Shown piece after piece: positions 24,449 through 33,657 of a stretch of DNA of 64,000 nucleotides. Below the pieces are notes generated by a model. It was not told the DNA's origin. It searched no databases and worked only from the letters and a program-made list of their open reading frames with translations. This DNA comes from Methylocystaceae bacterium (GTDB lineage: Bacteria > Pseudomonadota > Alphaproteobacteria > Rhodospirillales > Terasakiellaceae), in assembly GCA_013373205.1 (NCBI GenBank), contig JABXIG010000015.1, forward strand, positions 1 through 64,000, read 5' to 3'. The translations under genes and the position numbers were made by a program. Each line of letters starts with the position of its first letter. Within the stretch, counting starts at the first letter, position 1.

Positions 24449-25804
24449 ATGTCACAGGATTACGATTACGACCTTCTTACCATCGGCGGTGGCTCCGGCG
24501 GGGTGCGCGCATCACGCATGGCAGCCCAAAAAGGTGCCCGCGTTGCCGTAATCGAAGAAGATCGTGTCGGTGGAACGTGCGTTTTACGGGGCTGCGTCCC
24601 GAAAAAACTGCTGGTCTATGCCTCTGAATACGCCTCACATTTCGATGATGCAGCGGGTTTCGGATGGTCCGTTGGTGAACATAATATGGACTGGGGCAAG
24701 CTGATTTCTACAAAGAATGCCGAATTGGATCGCTTGAACGGCATTTACAACAACATCCTGTCCAGCAATGGGGTTGAAACCATTCAAGGACGTGGCACTC
24801 TTGTTGACGCCCATACGGTTGAAGTCAACGGCAAGCACTATACGGCCAAACATATCCTCATCGCCGTTGGCGGCTGGCCCAGCATGCCGCAAATCCCCGG
24901 TATCGAACACGCCATTACCTCAAACGAAGCCCTTGATTTGCCCGAGCTGCCCAAAAGCATCGTCATCGTCGGCGGTGGTTATATCGCGGTTGAATTTGCC
25001 GGGATTTTCGCGGGCATGGGCGTCGAAGTTACAGAAATTATCCGCGCCGATCATCTGCTGCGTGGCTTTGATCAGGACCTGCGCACCCAGTTGGAAAACG
25101 AAATGACAAAGCGCGGCATCAAGATCATGCCCCACACCACCATTGAAGCCATCGCCAAGAATGGCGATCATTATGATCTGACATTAGGCAATGGCGACAC
25201 GCTTCAAACCCACTGCATCATGTATGCAACGGGCCGTGCCCCAAAAACCAGTGGGCTTGGCCTTGAACAAGCTGGTGTTAAAACGGCTAAAAATGGTGCC
25301 ATTGTTGTCGATGAAAACTTCCGCACCAATGTGGACAGCATCTTTGCCATCGGTGATGTGATCGACCGCATGGCCCTGACCCCGGTTGCTTTGGCCGAAG
25401 GGATGGCCTTGGTCAATTACCTGTTTGGCACAGAAACCAAAGCTGTTGATTATGAAAACATCCCCTCTGCTGTTTTCTCCCAACCGCCCTTGGGTATCGT
25501 CGGCTTAAACGAACAAGAAGCGATTGAGAAATATGGCGAGGTCGATGTTTACACCTCTGGCTTTAAAGCAATGAAACATACCTTGTCGGGCCGCGATGAA
25601 CGTACCTTCATGAAACTGATTGTGGACCCGAAAACCGACAAAGTCATCGGTGCACATATGATGGGACCGGACGCAGCCGAAATTATGCAAGGCATCGGCA
25701 TCGCCATGAAATGCGGCGCCACCAAAGCCCAGTTTGATGCCACCATCGGCATTCACCCCAGCGCGGCTGAAGAATTCGTGACGATGCGGGAAAAACGCGG
25801 GTAA
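24449..25804 (+). CDS. gor: Glutathione-disulfide reductase
   Basis: 451 residues. FAD site TIGGGSGGVRASR, redox pair Cys44-Cys49 in GGTCVLRGCVPKK, NADPH domain VGGGYIAVEFAG with the arginines of IIRADHLLRGFD that select NADPH over NADH, FAIGDV, and the C-terminal HPSAAEE acid-base motif. It keeps glutathione reduced for glutaredoxin and the peroxiredoxin. It follows the glutaredoxin terminator and so has its own promoter, probably in 24398-24448. A palindromic repeat follows the stop. Confidence 0.94.
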   Translation: MSQDYDYDLLTIGGGSGGVRASRMAAQKGARVAVIEEDRVGGTCVLRGCVPKKLLVYASEYASHFDDAAGFGWSVGEHNMDWGKLISTKNAELDRLNGIYNNILSSNGVETIQGRGTLVDAHTVEVNGKHYTAKHILIAVGGWPSMPQIPGIEHAITSNEALDLPELPKSIVIVGGGYIAVEFAGIFAGMGVEVTEIIRADHLLRGFDQDLRTQLENEMTKRGIKIMPHTTIEAIAKNGDHYDLTLGNGDTLQTHCIMYATGRAPKTSGLGLEQAGVKTAKNGAIVVDENFRTNVDSIFAIGDVIDRMALTPVALAEGMALVNYLFGTETKAVDYENIPSAVFSQPPLGIVGLNEQEAIEKYGEVDVYTSGFKAMKHTLSGRDERTFMKLIVDPKTDKVIGAHMMGPDAAEIMQGIGIAMKCGATKAQFDATIGIHPSAAEEFVTMREKRG

Positions 25805-25810
25805 GATTGT

Positions 25811-25853
25811 TATACTCTATCGGAACCCCGGCCTTCGCCGGGGTGACAGTATA
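25811..25853. repeat. REP-like palindrome downstream of gor
   Basis: Inner arms ACCCCGGC and GCCGGGGT (25825-25832, 25837-25844) around CTTC, with outer arms TATACT and AGTATA. It belongs to the CCxGCxTTCGCxGG type of dispersed palindrome seen twice more in the window (32307 and 55311). It may also terminate gor transcription. Confidence 0.65.
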
Positions 25854-25930
25854 AAAGCCCCTCACGAAATAATCTTTCACCCTTTCACACGATTTTCATA
25901 AAAAAGGGACGTTTTCTGCTGGAAATCTTA

Positions 25931-25990
25931 ATGATTCCCGCTTATACGGGATGTTCTGATTTTTTTAAGACACATAAATACGTAAATTAA
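25931..25990 (+). other. Possible short upstream ORF before DAHP synthase
   Basis: ATG to TAA, 19 residues ([19 protein letters not shown]), with Phe-Phe and two Tyr codons, ending 11 bases before the DAHP synthase start. A small hairpin (TCCCG/CGGGA) overlaps its first codons. There is no room for a terminator after it, so classic attenuation is unlikely. It could be chance. Confidence 0.25.
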
Positions 25991-26001
25991 GGATTCCCAT
26001 C

Positions 26002-27360
26002 ATGGCACAGACATGGACCCCCGACAGTTGGCGCGCAAAACCGATCCGTCAGGTCCCGACGTATCCGGACGCTGATAAGGTAAAACAAGTCGAAGCGACT
26101 TTATCTACCTATCCGCCGCTGGTCTTTGCCGGGGAAGCCCGCCGCCTGAAGGCTGAACTGGCACAAGTTGCCATGGGAAATGGATTTTTGCTGCAAGGTG
26201 GCGATTGTGCAGAATCTTTTGAACAGTTTAACCCCAACAATATCCGCGATACCTTCCGCGTTTTATTGCAAATGGCTGTTGTGCTGACCTTTGGGGCATC
26301 TTGTCCCATCGTTAAAGTCGGCCGTATGGCGGGACAGTTTGCCAAGCCCCGTTCCAGCGATATGGAAACCAAAGGTGATGTCAGCCTGCCAAGTTACCGT
26401 GGTGATGCGGTTAATGGCATGGATTTCACCGAAGAAGCCCGCATTCCTGACCCGGACCGTTTGATCCAGATGTATAACCAGTCAGCTTCAACCCTGAACC
26501 TGCTGCGCGCCCTGTCACAAGGGGGTTATGCCAACCTGAACAAGGTGCATAAATGGAACTTGGGCTTTGTTTCCGGCACACCGGAAGGCGAACGTTATCA
26601 GGATTTCGCCCAACGTATTTCTGACTCTCTGACCTTCATGGATGCCTGTGGTATCAATGCAGAAACAACACCGTCTTTGCGTGAAACTGAATTCTACACC
26701 TCCCACGAGGCCTTGCTGTTGAATTATGAACAAGCCATGACCCGTGTAGACAGCACCCGCGATGTCGAAGAATGGTATGACACTTCTGCCCATCTGGTCT
26801 GGATCGGCGAACGTACCCGTCTGCTTGATGAAGCACATATTGAATATATGCGCGGCATTGCCAACCCCATCGGCTGTAAAGTCGGCCCGACCATGACACC
26901 GGACGAGCTGATCCAACTGATTGATACCGTCAACCCACAAAACGAAGCCGGGAAACTGACTCTGATCACCCGTATGGGCGATGGCAAAATCGAAGAAGGC
27001 CTTGGCCCGCTTCTGGAACGTGTCAAATCCGAAGGCCGCCATGTGGTCTGGTCGTGTGATCCGATGCACGGTAATACTGTTACGGCAGAAGGGGGGTATA
27101 AAACCCGTCACTTCGACCGTATCTTAGGCGAAGTCAAAGGCTTCTTTGCCGCCCATAAAGCAGCCGGCACCCATGCCGGTGGTGTGCACTTTGAAATGAC
27201 AGGGCTGGATGTGACCGAATGTGTCGGTGGGACTTATGAAGTCAAAGAAGGCGACCTTGGTAATCGTTACCACACCCAATGTGATCCCCGTCTGAATGCC
27301 AACCAAGCTCTCGAAATGGCCTTTTTGCTTGCAGATGCCCTAAAAGCTGATAACGAGTAA
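26002..27360 (+). CDS. 3-deoxy-7-phosphoheptulonate synthase, class II
   Basis: 452 residues, plant-type (class II) DAHP synthase. Recognisable segments are WTPDSWR at the start, [51 protein letters not shown] and CDPMHGNT near the active site. It condenses phosphoenolpyruvate and erythrose 4-phosphate, the first step to chorismate and the aromatic amino acids. It stands alone, with TAAGGA before the ATG and a strong terminator after. A distant functional link exists to the attenuated tyrA-like gene in this window. Confidence 0.95.
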   Translation: MAQTWTPDSWRAKPIRQVPTYPDADKVKQVEATLSTYPPLVFAGEARRLKAELAQVAMGNGFLLQGGDCAESFEQFNPNNIRDTFRVLLQMAVVLTFGASCPIVKVGRMAGQFAKPRSSDMETKGDVSLPSYRGDAVNGMDFTEEARIPDPDRLIQMYNQSASTLNLLRALSQGGYANLNKVHKWNLGFVSGTPEGERYQDFAQRISDSLTFMDACGINAETTPSLRETEFYTSHEALLLNYEQAMTRVDSTRDVEEWYDTSAHLVWIGERTRLLDEAHIEYMRGIANPIGCKVGPTMTPDELIQLIDTVNPQNEAGKLTLITRMGDGKIEEGLGPLLERVKSEGRHVVWSCDPMHGNTVTAEGGYKTRHFDRILGEVKGFFAAHKAAGTHAGGVHFEMTGLDVTECVGGTYEVKEGDLGNRYHTQCDPRLNANQALEMAFLLADALKADNE

Positions 27361-27375
27361 TTAAGCAGATAAAAC

Positions 27376-27412
27376 AAAAAAAGCCCTTCTCAATTTTTGA
27401 GAAGGGCTTTTT
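27376..27412. terminator. Bidirectional terminator
   Basis: AAGCCCTTCTCA (27381-27392) pairs with TGAGAAGGGCTT (27398-27409), with A and T runs on either side. It serves the DAHP synthase gene and the convergent CBS/nucleotidyltransferase gene. Confidence 0.92.
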
Positions 27413-27429
27413 AAATTAGGGTCCTTACC

Positions 27430-28887
27430 CTAAAACACATCGGCGGTGAATTCGCCTTTCATGCGTTTGCGAAAGGCTTCGATATGGCGCAAGGAACGGA
27501 GCAATTCTTCTTTTTCTGCCTGACTGATGTGGTTGGGGTTTATAAAACGGGTAACGGTTTGATCTTTCTGAAAGGCCCGTATCTGGTTTTTCAACAAGAG
27601 TTTTGTCAGAAAAGTCAGCGCTGTTTCCAGATACTCTTTCTCAGCATCACTTAAGACCTTAGCAAGGTGCAATCTTTCTATACGAGCTAAAGTTCCGGTT
27701 TCTTCAAAACCATGTTTAAAAGACAATAAACGAACGGCTTCGACCAGCGGTAAAGTCCCACGATATTTTATATCGACCTTGCCCACATGGTCGCCTTCTT
27801 CTTCGCGTTGCAGGCGCCCGAAGATATTGATCGCGACATTATGATCGACTTGCTGGCTATACATTTCCTGCAAAAAGAAATGATTGCTTTTCAACATTTC
27901 GGTTAAGGCAAAACGTAAATCTTTTGCCAGACTATTTTTCCCCCACACAGGTTTAAAATCAAAAAAGATATCCGCCATGCGCAAGGCAAGACTGTTGCGT
28001 TTACGCCCCCACAGACTGACTTGTTCCACCCATTGCGACACGGTTTTTCGCCACAGCGGATTAGTTGCCATCACATCCCCTGTACAATAGGGAAAGCCGA
28101 CCTCGTTTAAATCGCGACACATGCGGTTGGCAAGTTCGCGAAAATATTCATCCACCCGGGTGTGATCGTTATCGTCATAATCTTCTAAAATGAAGCCATT
28201 GTCCTGATCCGGATACAGATAATTTTCCCCGCGCCCGCCGGAGCCCATCACAATGACACAAAATTCAACAGGCGGCTTACCCCAGCCTTCGGCATCCATA
28301 TGGCAGATATTGTCATGCACAATCTTGCTGTAAATATCATTATTCACATGGGACAAAAGCTGTTGAATGGCCGTAGCGGGCTGATTATCTTCAAACATAT
28401 CAGCCGCCAGATCAACCTGAGCTGCCTTGACTTCACGCAGGCTGTCAATGTCGCCTTCGGCGCTTAAACGGTCAATTTGTTCCATTAAATGAGAGGCGGC
28501 AATTTCAATTGCATCGCGCAAATAAACGATGCCGACTGGCTGCATAGCCTCATTGACCACCACAATCTCGCGCACATTCTGGCGGCGCATCCGGCCAATG
28601 GCATGATAGAGATATTCGTCCGGGCGAATGGTCTGGACCTTATCATCCATCACATCATCAATCAGGGCATTGGGACCGACCTTAAAGACGATGCGCGACA
28701 AAATATCATCCTTGCGCAAAATCCCGGCGAGTTTGCCATGACTATCCAACACGATACAGCATTGTGCCTGCTGATCCGCCATATGCGTAATCACCGTTTC
28801 ACAAAAACTGCCTAATTCCATGCAGACTTTGGGTGTATGCATGAAATCCACCACACGTTTGGCAAATATTTTCGTTTGTTTATGCAT
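27430..28887 (-). CDS. CBS-domain DUF294 nucleotidyltransferase-like protein
   Basis: 485 residues. An N-terminal pair of CBS domains (about 15-135; CIVLDSHGKLAGILRKDDIL, REIVVVNEAMQPVGIVYLRD) is followed by a DUF294 putative nucleotidyltransferase domain with MGSGGRGENYLYPDQDNGFI, the GS..R and D-x-D-like residues of the fold, and a C-terminal helical substrate-binding domain. The CBS pair would sense adenine nucleotides. Such genes are commonly found beside sodium:solute symporters, and here the symporter gene is divergent, 207 bases away, which suggests that the protein regulates that transporter (inference). Confidence 0.9.
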   Translation of the reverse strand: MHKQTKIFAKRVVDFMHTPKVCMELGSFCETVITHMADQQAQCCIVLDSHGKLAGILRKDDILSRIVFKVGPNALIDDVMDDKVQTIRPDEYLYHAIGRMRRQNVREIVVVNEAMQPVGIVYLRDAIEIAASHLMEQIDRLSAEGDIDSLREVKAAQVDLAADMFEDNQPATAIQQLLSHVNNDIYSKIVHDNICHMDAEGWGKPPVEFCVIVMGSGGRGENYLYPDQDNGFILEDYDDNDHTRVDEYFRELANRMCRDLNEVGFPYCTGDVMATNPLWRKTVSQWVEQVSLWGRKRNSLALRMADIFFDFKPVWGKNSLAKDLRFALTEMLKSNHFFLQEMYSQQVDHNVAINIFGRLQREEEGDHVGKVDIKYRGTLPLVEAVRLLSFKHGFEETGTLARIERLHLAKVLSDAEKEYLETALTFLTKLLLKNQIRAFQKDQTVTRFINPNHISQAEKEELLRSLRHIEAFRKRMKGEFTADVF

Positions 28888-29094
28888 ACTTAACCACCTC
28901 TAATCCCCAATCATATGACTCTATATATTACAAAAAACAAGAGAAATCGGATCAAACAATAATATAAGTTTTGTTGCATTCTGCCTCGGGTTGGGTAACA
29001 ATCTGTTCGAAAACGTCGCATAATAAAAAATAAGGCGATGGCGGGGACCTTTTACAACAAAATGCAAAGGCCCTAAACTAGGGAGAGTAATGTC

Positions 29095-31062
29095 TTGAAC
29101 GAGAAGCTGTTATGGCTGCTGGGTTTCGTTGCCGCCTATTGGGCCTATTGTATATACCTTGGTGTTCGCGGTGCCCGACTTGCACGCACCGCCAGTGATT
29201 ATTTCATTGCAGGGCGTAGTCTTCCGGTCTGGGTCTTTGTGCTGGCTGCCACCGCCATTTCCTTTTCCGGCTGGACCTTCCTGGGCCACCCGGCCATGAT
29301 TTATCGCGATGGTTTCCCCTATGCCTATATCTCTTTCTTTACCATCCTGATCCCGTTGACCGGGATTATCTTTCTCAAGCGTCAATGGATGCTGGGCAAA
29401 CGCTTTGGCTATGTCACCCCCGGCGAAATGTTAAGCGATTATTATAAAAGCGATAAAATCCGCACCCTCACCGTCATCGTCGCGGTCCTGTTCACCGTGC
29501 CTTTCATGGGCGTCCAGTTGGGCGCAGCGGGGTATCTGTTCAACGTCTTAAGTGATGGGTTGATCAGCACCACCATGGGCACCCTGTTACTCGCATGCGC
29601 CGTTTTCCTCTATGTGGTCTATGGCGGGATGCGTGCGGTGGCTTATGCGGATAGTATCCAGTGTATCCTGCTTGCCCTTGGGGTCATTCTAACGGGCGGC
29701 ATTGCCATCCACGCCATTGGTGGCATCGATATATTGCTGACCGGGCTGGAACGCATGGGGGCGTCCGAATTTGGCCTTTGGGGGACTACCAAAGGCTTAG
29801 GTGGGGGCAATTATAACTCTTACCTTGCCGTTCCCGGTATCATGCAGCCGGTCAGTGGTGTGGCAGAAACCACCTACACAGGTGGGCCTTGGACGGGCAT
29901 GATGATCCTGACCTTTTTAATGGCCATGATGGGGGTTCAGGCCTCGCCTGCTTTTTCCATGTGGTCCTTTGGCAACAATTCCCCCAAACCCTTTGCCCCG
30001 CAACAGGTCTGGGTGTCTGGCCTGCTGCTGGGCGGCTTACTGTTTATCGTTTCCACCGCCCAAGGGATGAGCACCCATTTGTTAGGGGCCACACCTTCAT
30101 TGGCTGGCAGTGGTGTCCCGGTGGATTGGAGCCTTCCCACTGATATTTCAGATACACCTGACACGTTGGTGCCTTATATCCTGACCATTGTGCAGGAACA
30201 AATGCCATGGTTGACCGCTTTTCTAGGTGTTTGTGCCTTGGCAGGCATGCAGTCAGCCGGGGCGGCTTATATGTCCACCGCAGGTGCCATGATTACACGT
30301 GACATCTATAAACATAAAATCCAGCCACAGGCCGGGCACAGTATCCAGAAATTTTTCGCCCGCATCTGTGTTCTCTTTATCTTGCTGGCTGCGCTTGTGG
30401 TCGCTTTGATCAACAAGGATGCGCTTGTGCTTTTAGGAGGCATGGCAGTCGCATTTGGCTTGCAGATGTGGCCCGCCTTGTTAGGGGTCTGTTGGCTCAA
30501 ATGGTTTACAGCCCGTGGCATTGCCGCAGGCATGATTGTCGGGCTGATCGCGGTCTTTTTCACTGACAAGGCAGGCATCTCCCTGCTGCATCTAATCGGA
30601 CTGGATTTTTGGGGTCGCTGGCCGCTGACGATCCATAGCGGCGGTTGGGGCATTGCCTTGAACTTTATAGTGTGCATTGCTGTGTCTGCTTTTGATCAAG
30701 AAAAAGACAAGGTTCATTCCAGCCATAAAGAAAGCTTCCATGCCTTCTTAAAGGAACATGCCGGTTTAACCCCCAATAAACGCAAACTGATCCCTGTGGC
30801 CTGGGGGGCAACGATCCTGTGGGTTTTCTTTGCAGTTGGTCCCGGTGTGGTGGTGGGCAATGATATATTTGGCGCACCGGATGCGGGACGCGAAGGCTGG
30901 CTCTTTGGCGTGCCTTCCATCTGGGCGTGGCAAATCGCTTTCTGGCTGTTGGGGGTCGCACTTTTATGGTTCCTCGCCTACTTTATGGAAATGTCCACCG
31001 TGCCGGAACAGGAAATCGAAGCCCTAAGCGATGATATCGCTGATCCGGGGCTAGGCTCCTAA
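29095..31062 (+). CDS. Sodium:solute symporter family protein
   Basis: 655 residues with about 13-14 membrane helices from residue 5 on. SSS family markers are SDYFIAGRSLP, AATAISFSGWTF, VYGGMRAVAYAD, and the SAGAAYMSTAGAMITRDIY stretch. The start is a TTG with GGGAGAG seven bases upstream; a nearby ATG is out of frame and stops at once. The substrate is not predictable from sequence; acetate, proline and similar carboxylates are typical. The divergent CBS/DUF294 gene is its likely regulator. It overlaps the convergent EamA gene by 12 bases at the 3' ends. Confidence 0.92.
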   Translation: MNEKLLWLLGFVAAYWAYCIYLGVRGARLARTASDYFIAGRSLPVWVFVLAATAISFSGWTFLGHPAMIYRDGFPYAYISFFTILIPLTGIIFLKRQWMLGKRFGYVTPGEMLSDYYKSDKIRTLTVIVAVLFTVPFMGVQLGAAGYLFNVLSDGLISTTMGTLLLACAVFLYVVYGGMRAVAYADSIQCILLALGVILTGGIAIHAIGGIDILLTGLERMGASEFGLWGTTKGLGGGNYNSYLAVPGIMQPVSGVAETTYTGGPWTGMMILTFLMAMMGVQASPAFSMWSFGNNSPKPFAPQQVWVSGLLLGGLLFIVSTAQGMSTHLLGATPSLAGSGVPVDWSLPTDISDTPDTLVPYILTIVQEQMPWLTAFLGVCALAGMQSAGAAYMSTAGAMITRDIYKHKIQPQAGHSIQKFFARICVLFILLAALVVALINKDALVLLGGMAVAFGLQMWPALLGVCWLKWFTARGIAAGMIVGLIAVFFTDKAGISLLHLIGLDFWGRWPLTIHSGGWGIALNFIVCIAVSAFDQEKDKVHSSHKESFHAFLKEHAGLTPNKRKLIPVAWGATILWVFFAVGPGVVVGNDIFGAPDAGREGWLFGVPSIWAWQIAFWLLGVALLWFLAYFMEMSTVPEQEIEALSDDIADPGLGS

Positions 31063-31941
31063 AGCCAGCTCTTTCGCTTTTTTATTCAGCTTCGCTTCGC
31101 GTCTGACAATATACATGGTTGATAAAAAGATGACGCAGGCCCCGACCCATGTCCACAAATCAACCGTTTCAGCAAAAAATACATAACCGATGATGGAGGC
31201 AAAGACCATGTTGGTAAAGCTGAAAGGCATGGACACAGATGCATCGGCCGCCTTCATCGCGCGTGTCATTCCCATTTGTCCACTGGCGGCAAAGACGCCC
31301 ATGGCAATCAACCAAGGATAATGCTCAGGCTCCGGCCAGACCCAGACAGGCACGGCCCCAAATAAAGAAAGTGGCGTCATGAACAGCCCCATATAAAACA
31401 CAATGGCTGTGGGATGGTCCGTACGTGACAATGATTTCACCGTCAGTAAAGCACAGGCGATAAAAAAGGACGATGCCAGAACCACCAGCGCGCCCACCTC
31501 GATTTCTTCAATACCGGGGCGAATGATAATTAGTGCCCCGAAAAAACCAATGACCAAGGCTGCCCATCGATGAATGCGCACCACTTCGCCCAACACCAAA
31601 ACGGCGCCCAGTGTCGTAAAAAGCGGGACGGTAAAACTTAAGGCCGTGGCTTCTGATAAAGGCAACAAAGTCAAACCGATAAACCAGCAGGACATGGCCG
31701 CTGTACCAAAGATCGCCCGCAACCCATGCATTTTCAATCGCTTACTTTTCAACGTAGCAACACCCGCGCTCAGCACAAATGGCAAAATAAAAACTAAGCC
31801 GAAGAAATTACGAAAGAACACCATTTCCAGAGCGGGAATTTCATCCGACAAATAGCGGATCATGCCCGACAGGCATGCCATCGTCGCACAAAAAAATACC
31901 ATCCAAAGGGCAGCCCGGGTTGTCGGTGAAAAATGATCCAT
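31051..31941 (-). CDS. EamA/DMT family transporter
   Basis: 296 residues, ten predicted membrane helices in two EamA halves. Typical segments are MVFFRNFFGLVFILPF, the FTVPLFTTLGAVLVLGE end of the first half, and MPFSFTNMVFASIIGYVFFAE in the second. The closest functional names in this family are S-adenosylmethionine or riboflavin importers and amino acid exporters; none can be chosen. The gene is convergent with the symporter and divergent from the YciI gene, 60 bases away. Confidence 0.9.
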   Translation of the reverse strand: MDHFSPTTRAALWMVFFCATMACLSGMIRYLSDEIPALEMVFFRNFFGLVFILPFVLSAGVATLKSKRLKMHGLRAIFGTAAMSCWFIGLTLLPLSEATALSFTVPLFTTLGAVLVLGEVVRIHRWAALVIGFFGALIIIRPGIEEIEVGALVVLASSFFIACALLTVKSLSRTDHPTAIVFYMGLFMTPLSLFGAVPVWVWPEPEHYPWLIAMGVFAASGQMGMTRAMKAADASVSMPFSFTNMVFASIIGYVFFAETVDLWTWVGACVIFLSTMYIVRREAKLNKKAKELALGA

Positions 31942-32001
31942 ATATGCTATTTAGAACGATCCTTATGTTTTCGCCAGCACTCTTTTAAGAAAGATAAACT
32001 C

Positions 32002-32292
32002 ATGGAATTTCTTGTCATTGCCAAAGATGGCACCGATGCTGATGCCCTTAACAGACGACTTGCCGCCCGCCCTGCCCATTTTGAACGCAGCCGAAAAGCC
32101 AAAAAAGACGGGGTTCTATTGATGGGTGGTGCCATTCTGGACGAACATAATCAAATGATCGGTTCCAGTTTATATGTCGAGATTGAAGACCGTGAAAGCC
32201 TGCAACAATGGCTAAATGATGATCCTTACACCAAAGGTGATGTCTGGCAGGAATTTGAAATCCATGTAATGAAAATCGCAGATTTGGATTGA
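32002..32292 (+). CDS. YciI family protein
   Basis: 96 residues from the ATG at 32002. The YCII ferredoxin-like fold is recognisable: MEFLVIAKDG, RPAHFERSRKAKKDG, LLMGGAI and the DDPYTKGDVWQEFEI segment, with the conserved His and Asp. The function of the family is unclear, apart from members that act as dehydrohalogenase-like enzymes or are fused to other domains. It stands alone; a REP-like palindrome follows 14 bases after the stop. Confidence 0.88.
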   Translation: MEFLVIAKDGTDADALNRRLAARPAHFERSRKAKKDGVLLMGGAILDEHNQMIGSSLYVEIEDRESLQQWLNDDPYTKGDVWQEFEIHVMKIADLD

Positions 32293-32306
32293 AGCCTAAT
32301 GTATCA

Positions 32307-32324
32307 TTCCTGCGAAAGCGGGAA
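32307..32324. repeat. REP-like palindrome downstream of the YciI gene
   Basis: TTCCTGC-GAAA-GCGGGAA, a 7-base stem with a GAAA tetraloop, in an intergenic position. It is the same TTCCTGCGAAxGCxGGAAxCC type as at 55311 and resembles 25811. Confidence 0.65.
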
Positions 32325-32348
32325 CCCAGAAAAGTGAAAGCCGTTCAC

Positions 32349-33092
32349 TTAGTCCAATGCCACATCATAAAAATCATTCTCGCCCGGTTTACCCGTGCAA
32401 TATTTCCAAATGTTTTTGCGCGGCTTATCCCAAGGCTTAGCTATAGCAATCAGGCTGGAAGAAACGGTTTCAAACCCCGTGTCCGTTTCAATCTGCATGG
32501 CCCCACGTGCGTCCGTCACACTCTTGCGACTGCTCATCAATGCCTGCCACGCCATCCAGTCATCATTGTCCGGGTCTGGCGCAGGTGCACTTCGAAAACG
32601 CGGCAAGTGTGTTTTGATCCTGTCTGATTTCATATCGTTTAAATCATGGGCAGATAGCATGGAAATACCTTCGGGGATTTCGTCGATTTGAATGGCGAGC
32701 CCGTCATTTTTAATCCACCAAGCGGTCATATAATCCGCAATCACCATATTAAACGGACGGTAAGCTTCCGGATTTAAATTATCAAAGGCATCGGCTGCAA
32801 TTTCCGCTTCAGCATGATCCAGTGCTTCCAGTGGTAGCTCGCCTCGGCTTCTAAAATCAGGATGGCTACCAAGAGTGCCAACCCGATTCAGAACGCAAGA
32901 AACCAGACCATCGTCATTCATCCCCAACCATGTCCCGCCTGCCTGTTCATCCATCCCGGCGATCACTTCAGGGCGGTCCGGCCAATGGCGCATGGGTCCC
33001 AAACAGGGGCGATCCTTCATTTCATCACGGTTTGCCCCTATCACTAAAGGCCAATCGTGGTCCGGGCGACGCAGGATAACGACGGTACACAT
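32349..33092 (-). CDS. NRDE family protein (TANGO2-like)
   Basis: 247 residues. It begins MCTVVILRRP and carries the NRDE motif (GANRDEM) near residue 20, followed by GGTWLGMNDDGLVSCVLNR, the arrangement of the NRDE/TANGO2 family with an N-terminal Cys that may act as a nucleophile. Eukaryotic and bacterial members have been linked to heme handling, but the biochemical role is not settled. It is a single gene, divergent from the DUF1476 gene. Confidence 0.9.
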   Translation of the reverse strand: MCTVVILRRPDHDWPLVIGANRDEMKDRPCLGPMRHWPDRPEVIAGMDEQAGGTWLGMNDDGLVSCVLNRVGTLGSHPDFRSRGELPLEALDHAEAEIAADAFDNLNPEAYRPFNMVIADYMTAWWIKNDGLAIQIDEIPEGISMLSAHDLNDMKSDRIKTHLPRFRSAPAPDPDNDDWMAWQALMSSRKSVTDARGAMQIETDTGFETVSSSLIAIAKPWDKPRKNIWKYCTGKPGENDFYDVALD

Positions 33093-33210
33093 GTCATAAA
33101 ACTTCCATAAAATTTATGTTTCTTTATCGCATATATTCTTGTCTTGACCAGCATAAACCATGTAAATTCCTGAAAAGCAGCTTTAAGTTATTCAAACACA
33201 GGGGAAAAAT

Positions 33211-33576
33211 ATGAGCGATATCGCCCGCACCATCAAAGAACGTGAACAGGCTTTTGAAGCGCAATATAAACTGGATGAAGAACATAACTTCAAAATCCGT
33301 GCGCGCCGTGACCGTTTGTTTGGCACTTGGGTCGCCCAGCAGCTGGGCCTGACCGGTCAAGAAGCCGATGCTTATGCGGTGAAAGCCACCCAGCTGGATC
33401 TGGAAGCTGCTGGTGATGACAATCTGATTGATCAAGTCAAAGCTGACCTAAATGATGCAGGTAAAGACGTCTCCAATGATGACCTTCTGGCCGCGCTCAG
33501 CGATGCATTAGCTCAGGCGCAACAATCGTTCCGTGAAGACTATCCCGAAGCATTGGGTGGCGATCATCATCTATAA
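33211..33576 (+). CDS. F1-ATPase inhibitor zeta subunit (DUF1476)
   Basis: 121 residues, the DUF1476 family of Alphaproteobacteria. The inhibitory N-terminal segment (about 1-20, IARTIKEREQAFEAQYKLDEE) and the four-helix body with RARRDRLFGTWVAQQLGL are both clear. In Paracoccus the homologue blocks ATP hydrolysis by F1. A GGGGAAAA ribosome site precedes the ATG. It stands alone, and a terminator follows at 33596-33640. Confidence 0.93.
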   Translation: MSDIARTIKEREQAFEAQYKLDEEHNFKIRARRDRLFGTWVAQQLGLTGQEADAYAVKATQLDLEAAGDDNLIDQVKADLNDAGKDVSNDDLLAALSDALAQAQQSFREDYPEALGGDHHL

Positions 33577-33595
33577 AATCTAAAGACACCCATTT

Positions 33596-33640
33596 AAAAA
33601 AGTCTCTTGGCTGTTATATTCAGCTCCAGAGACTTTTTTT
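33596..33640 (+). terminator. Rho-independent terminator after the DUF1476 gene
   Basis: AAAAAAGTCTCT (33596-33607) pairs with AGAGACTTTTTT (33628-33639), extended by an imperfect inner stem, with a T run. It lies just before the bioA start. Confidence 0.85.
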
Positions 33641-33657
33641 ATGTTTAAGGAAAATTC

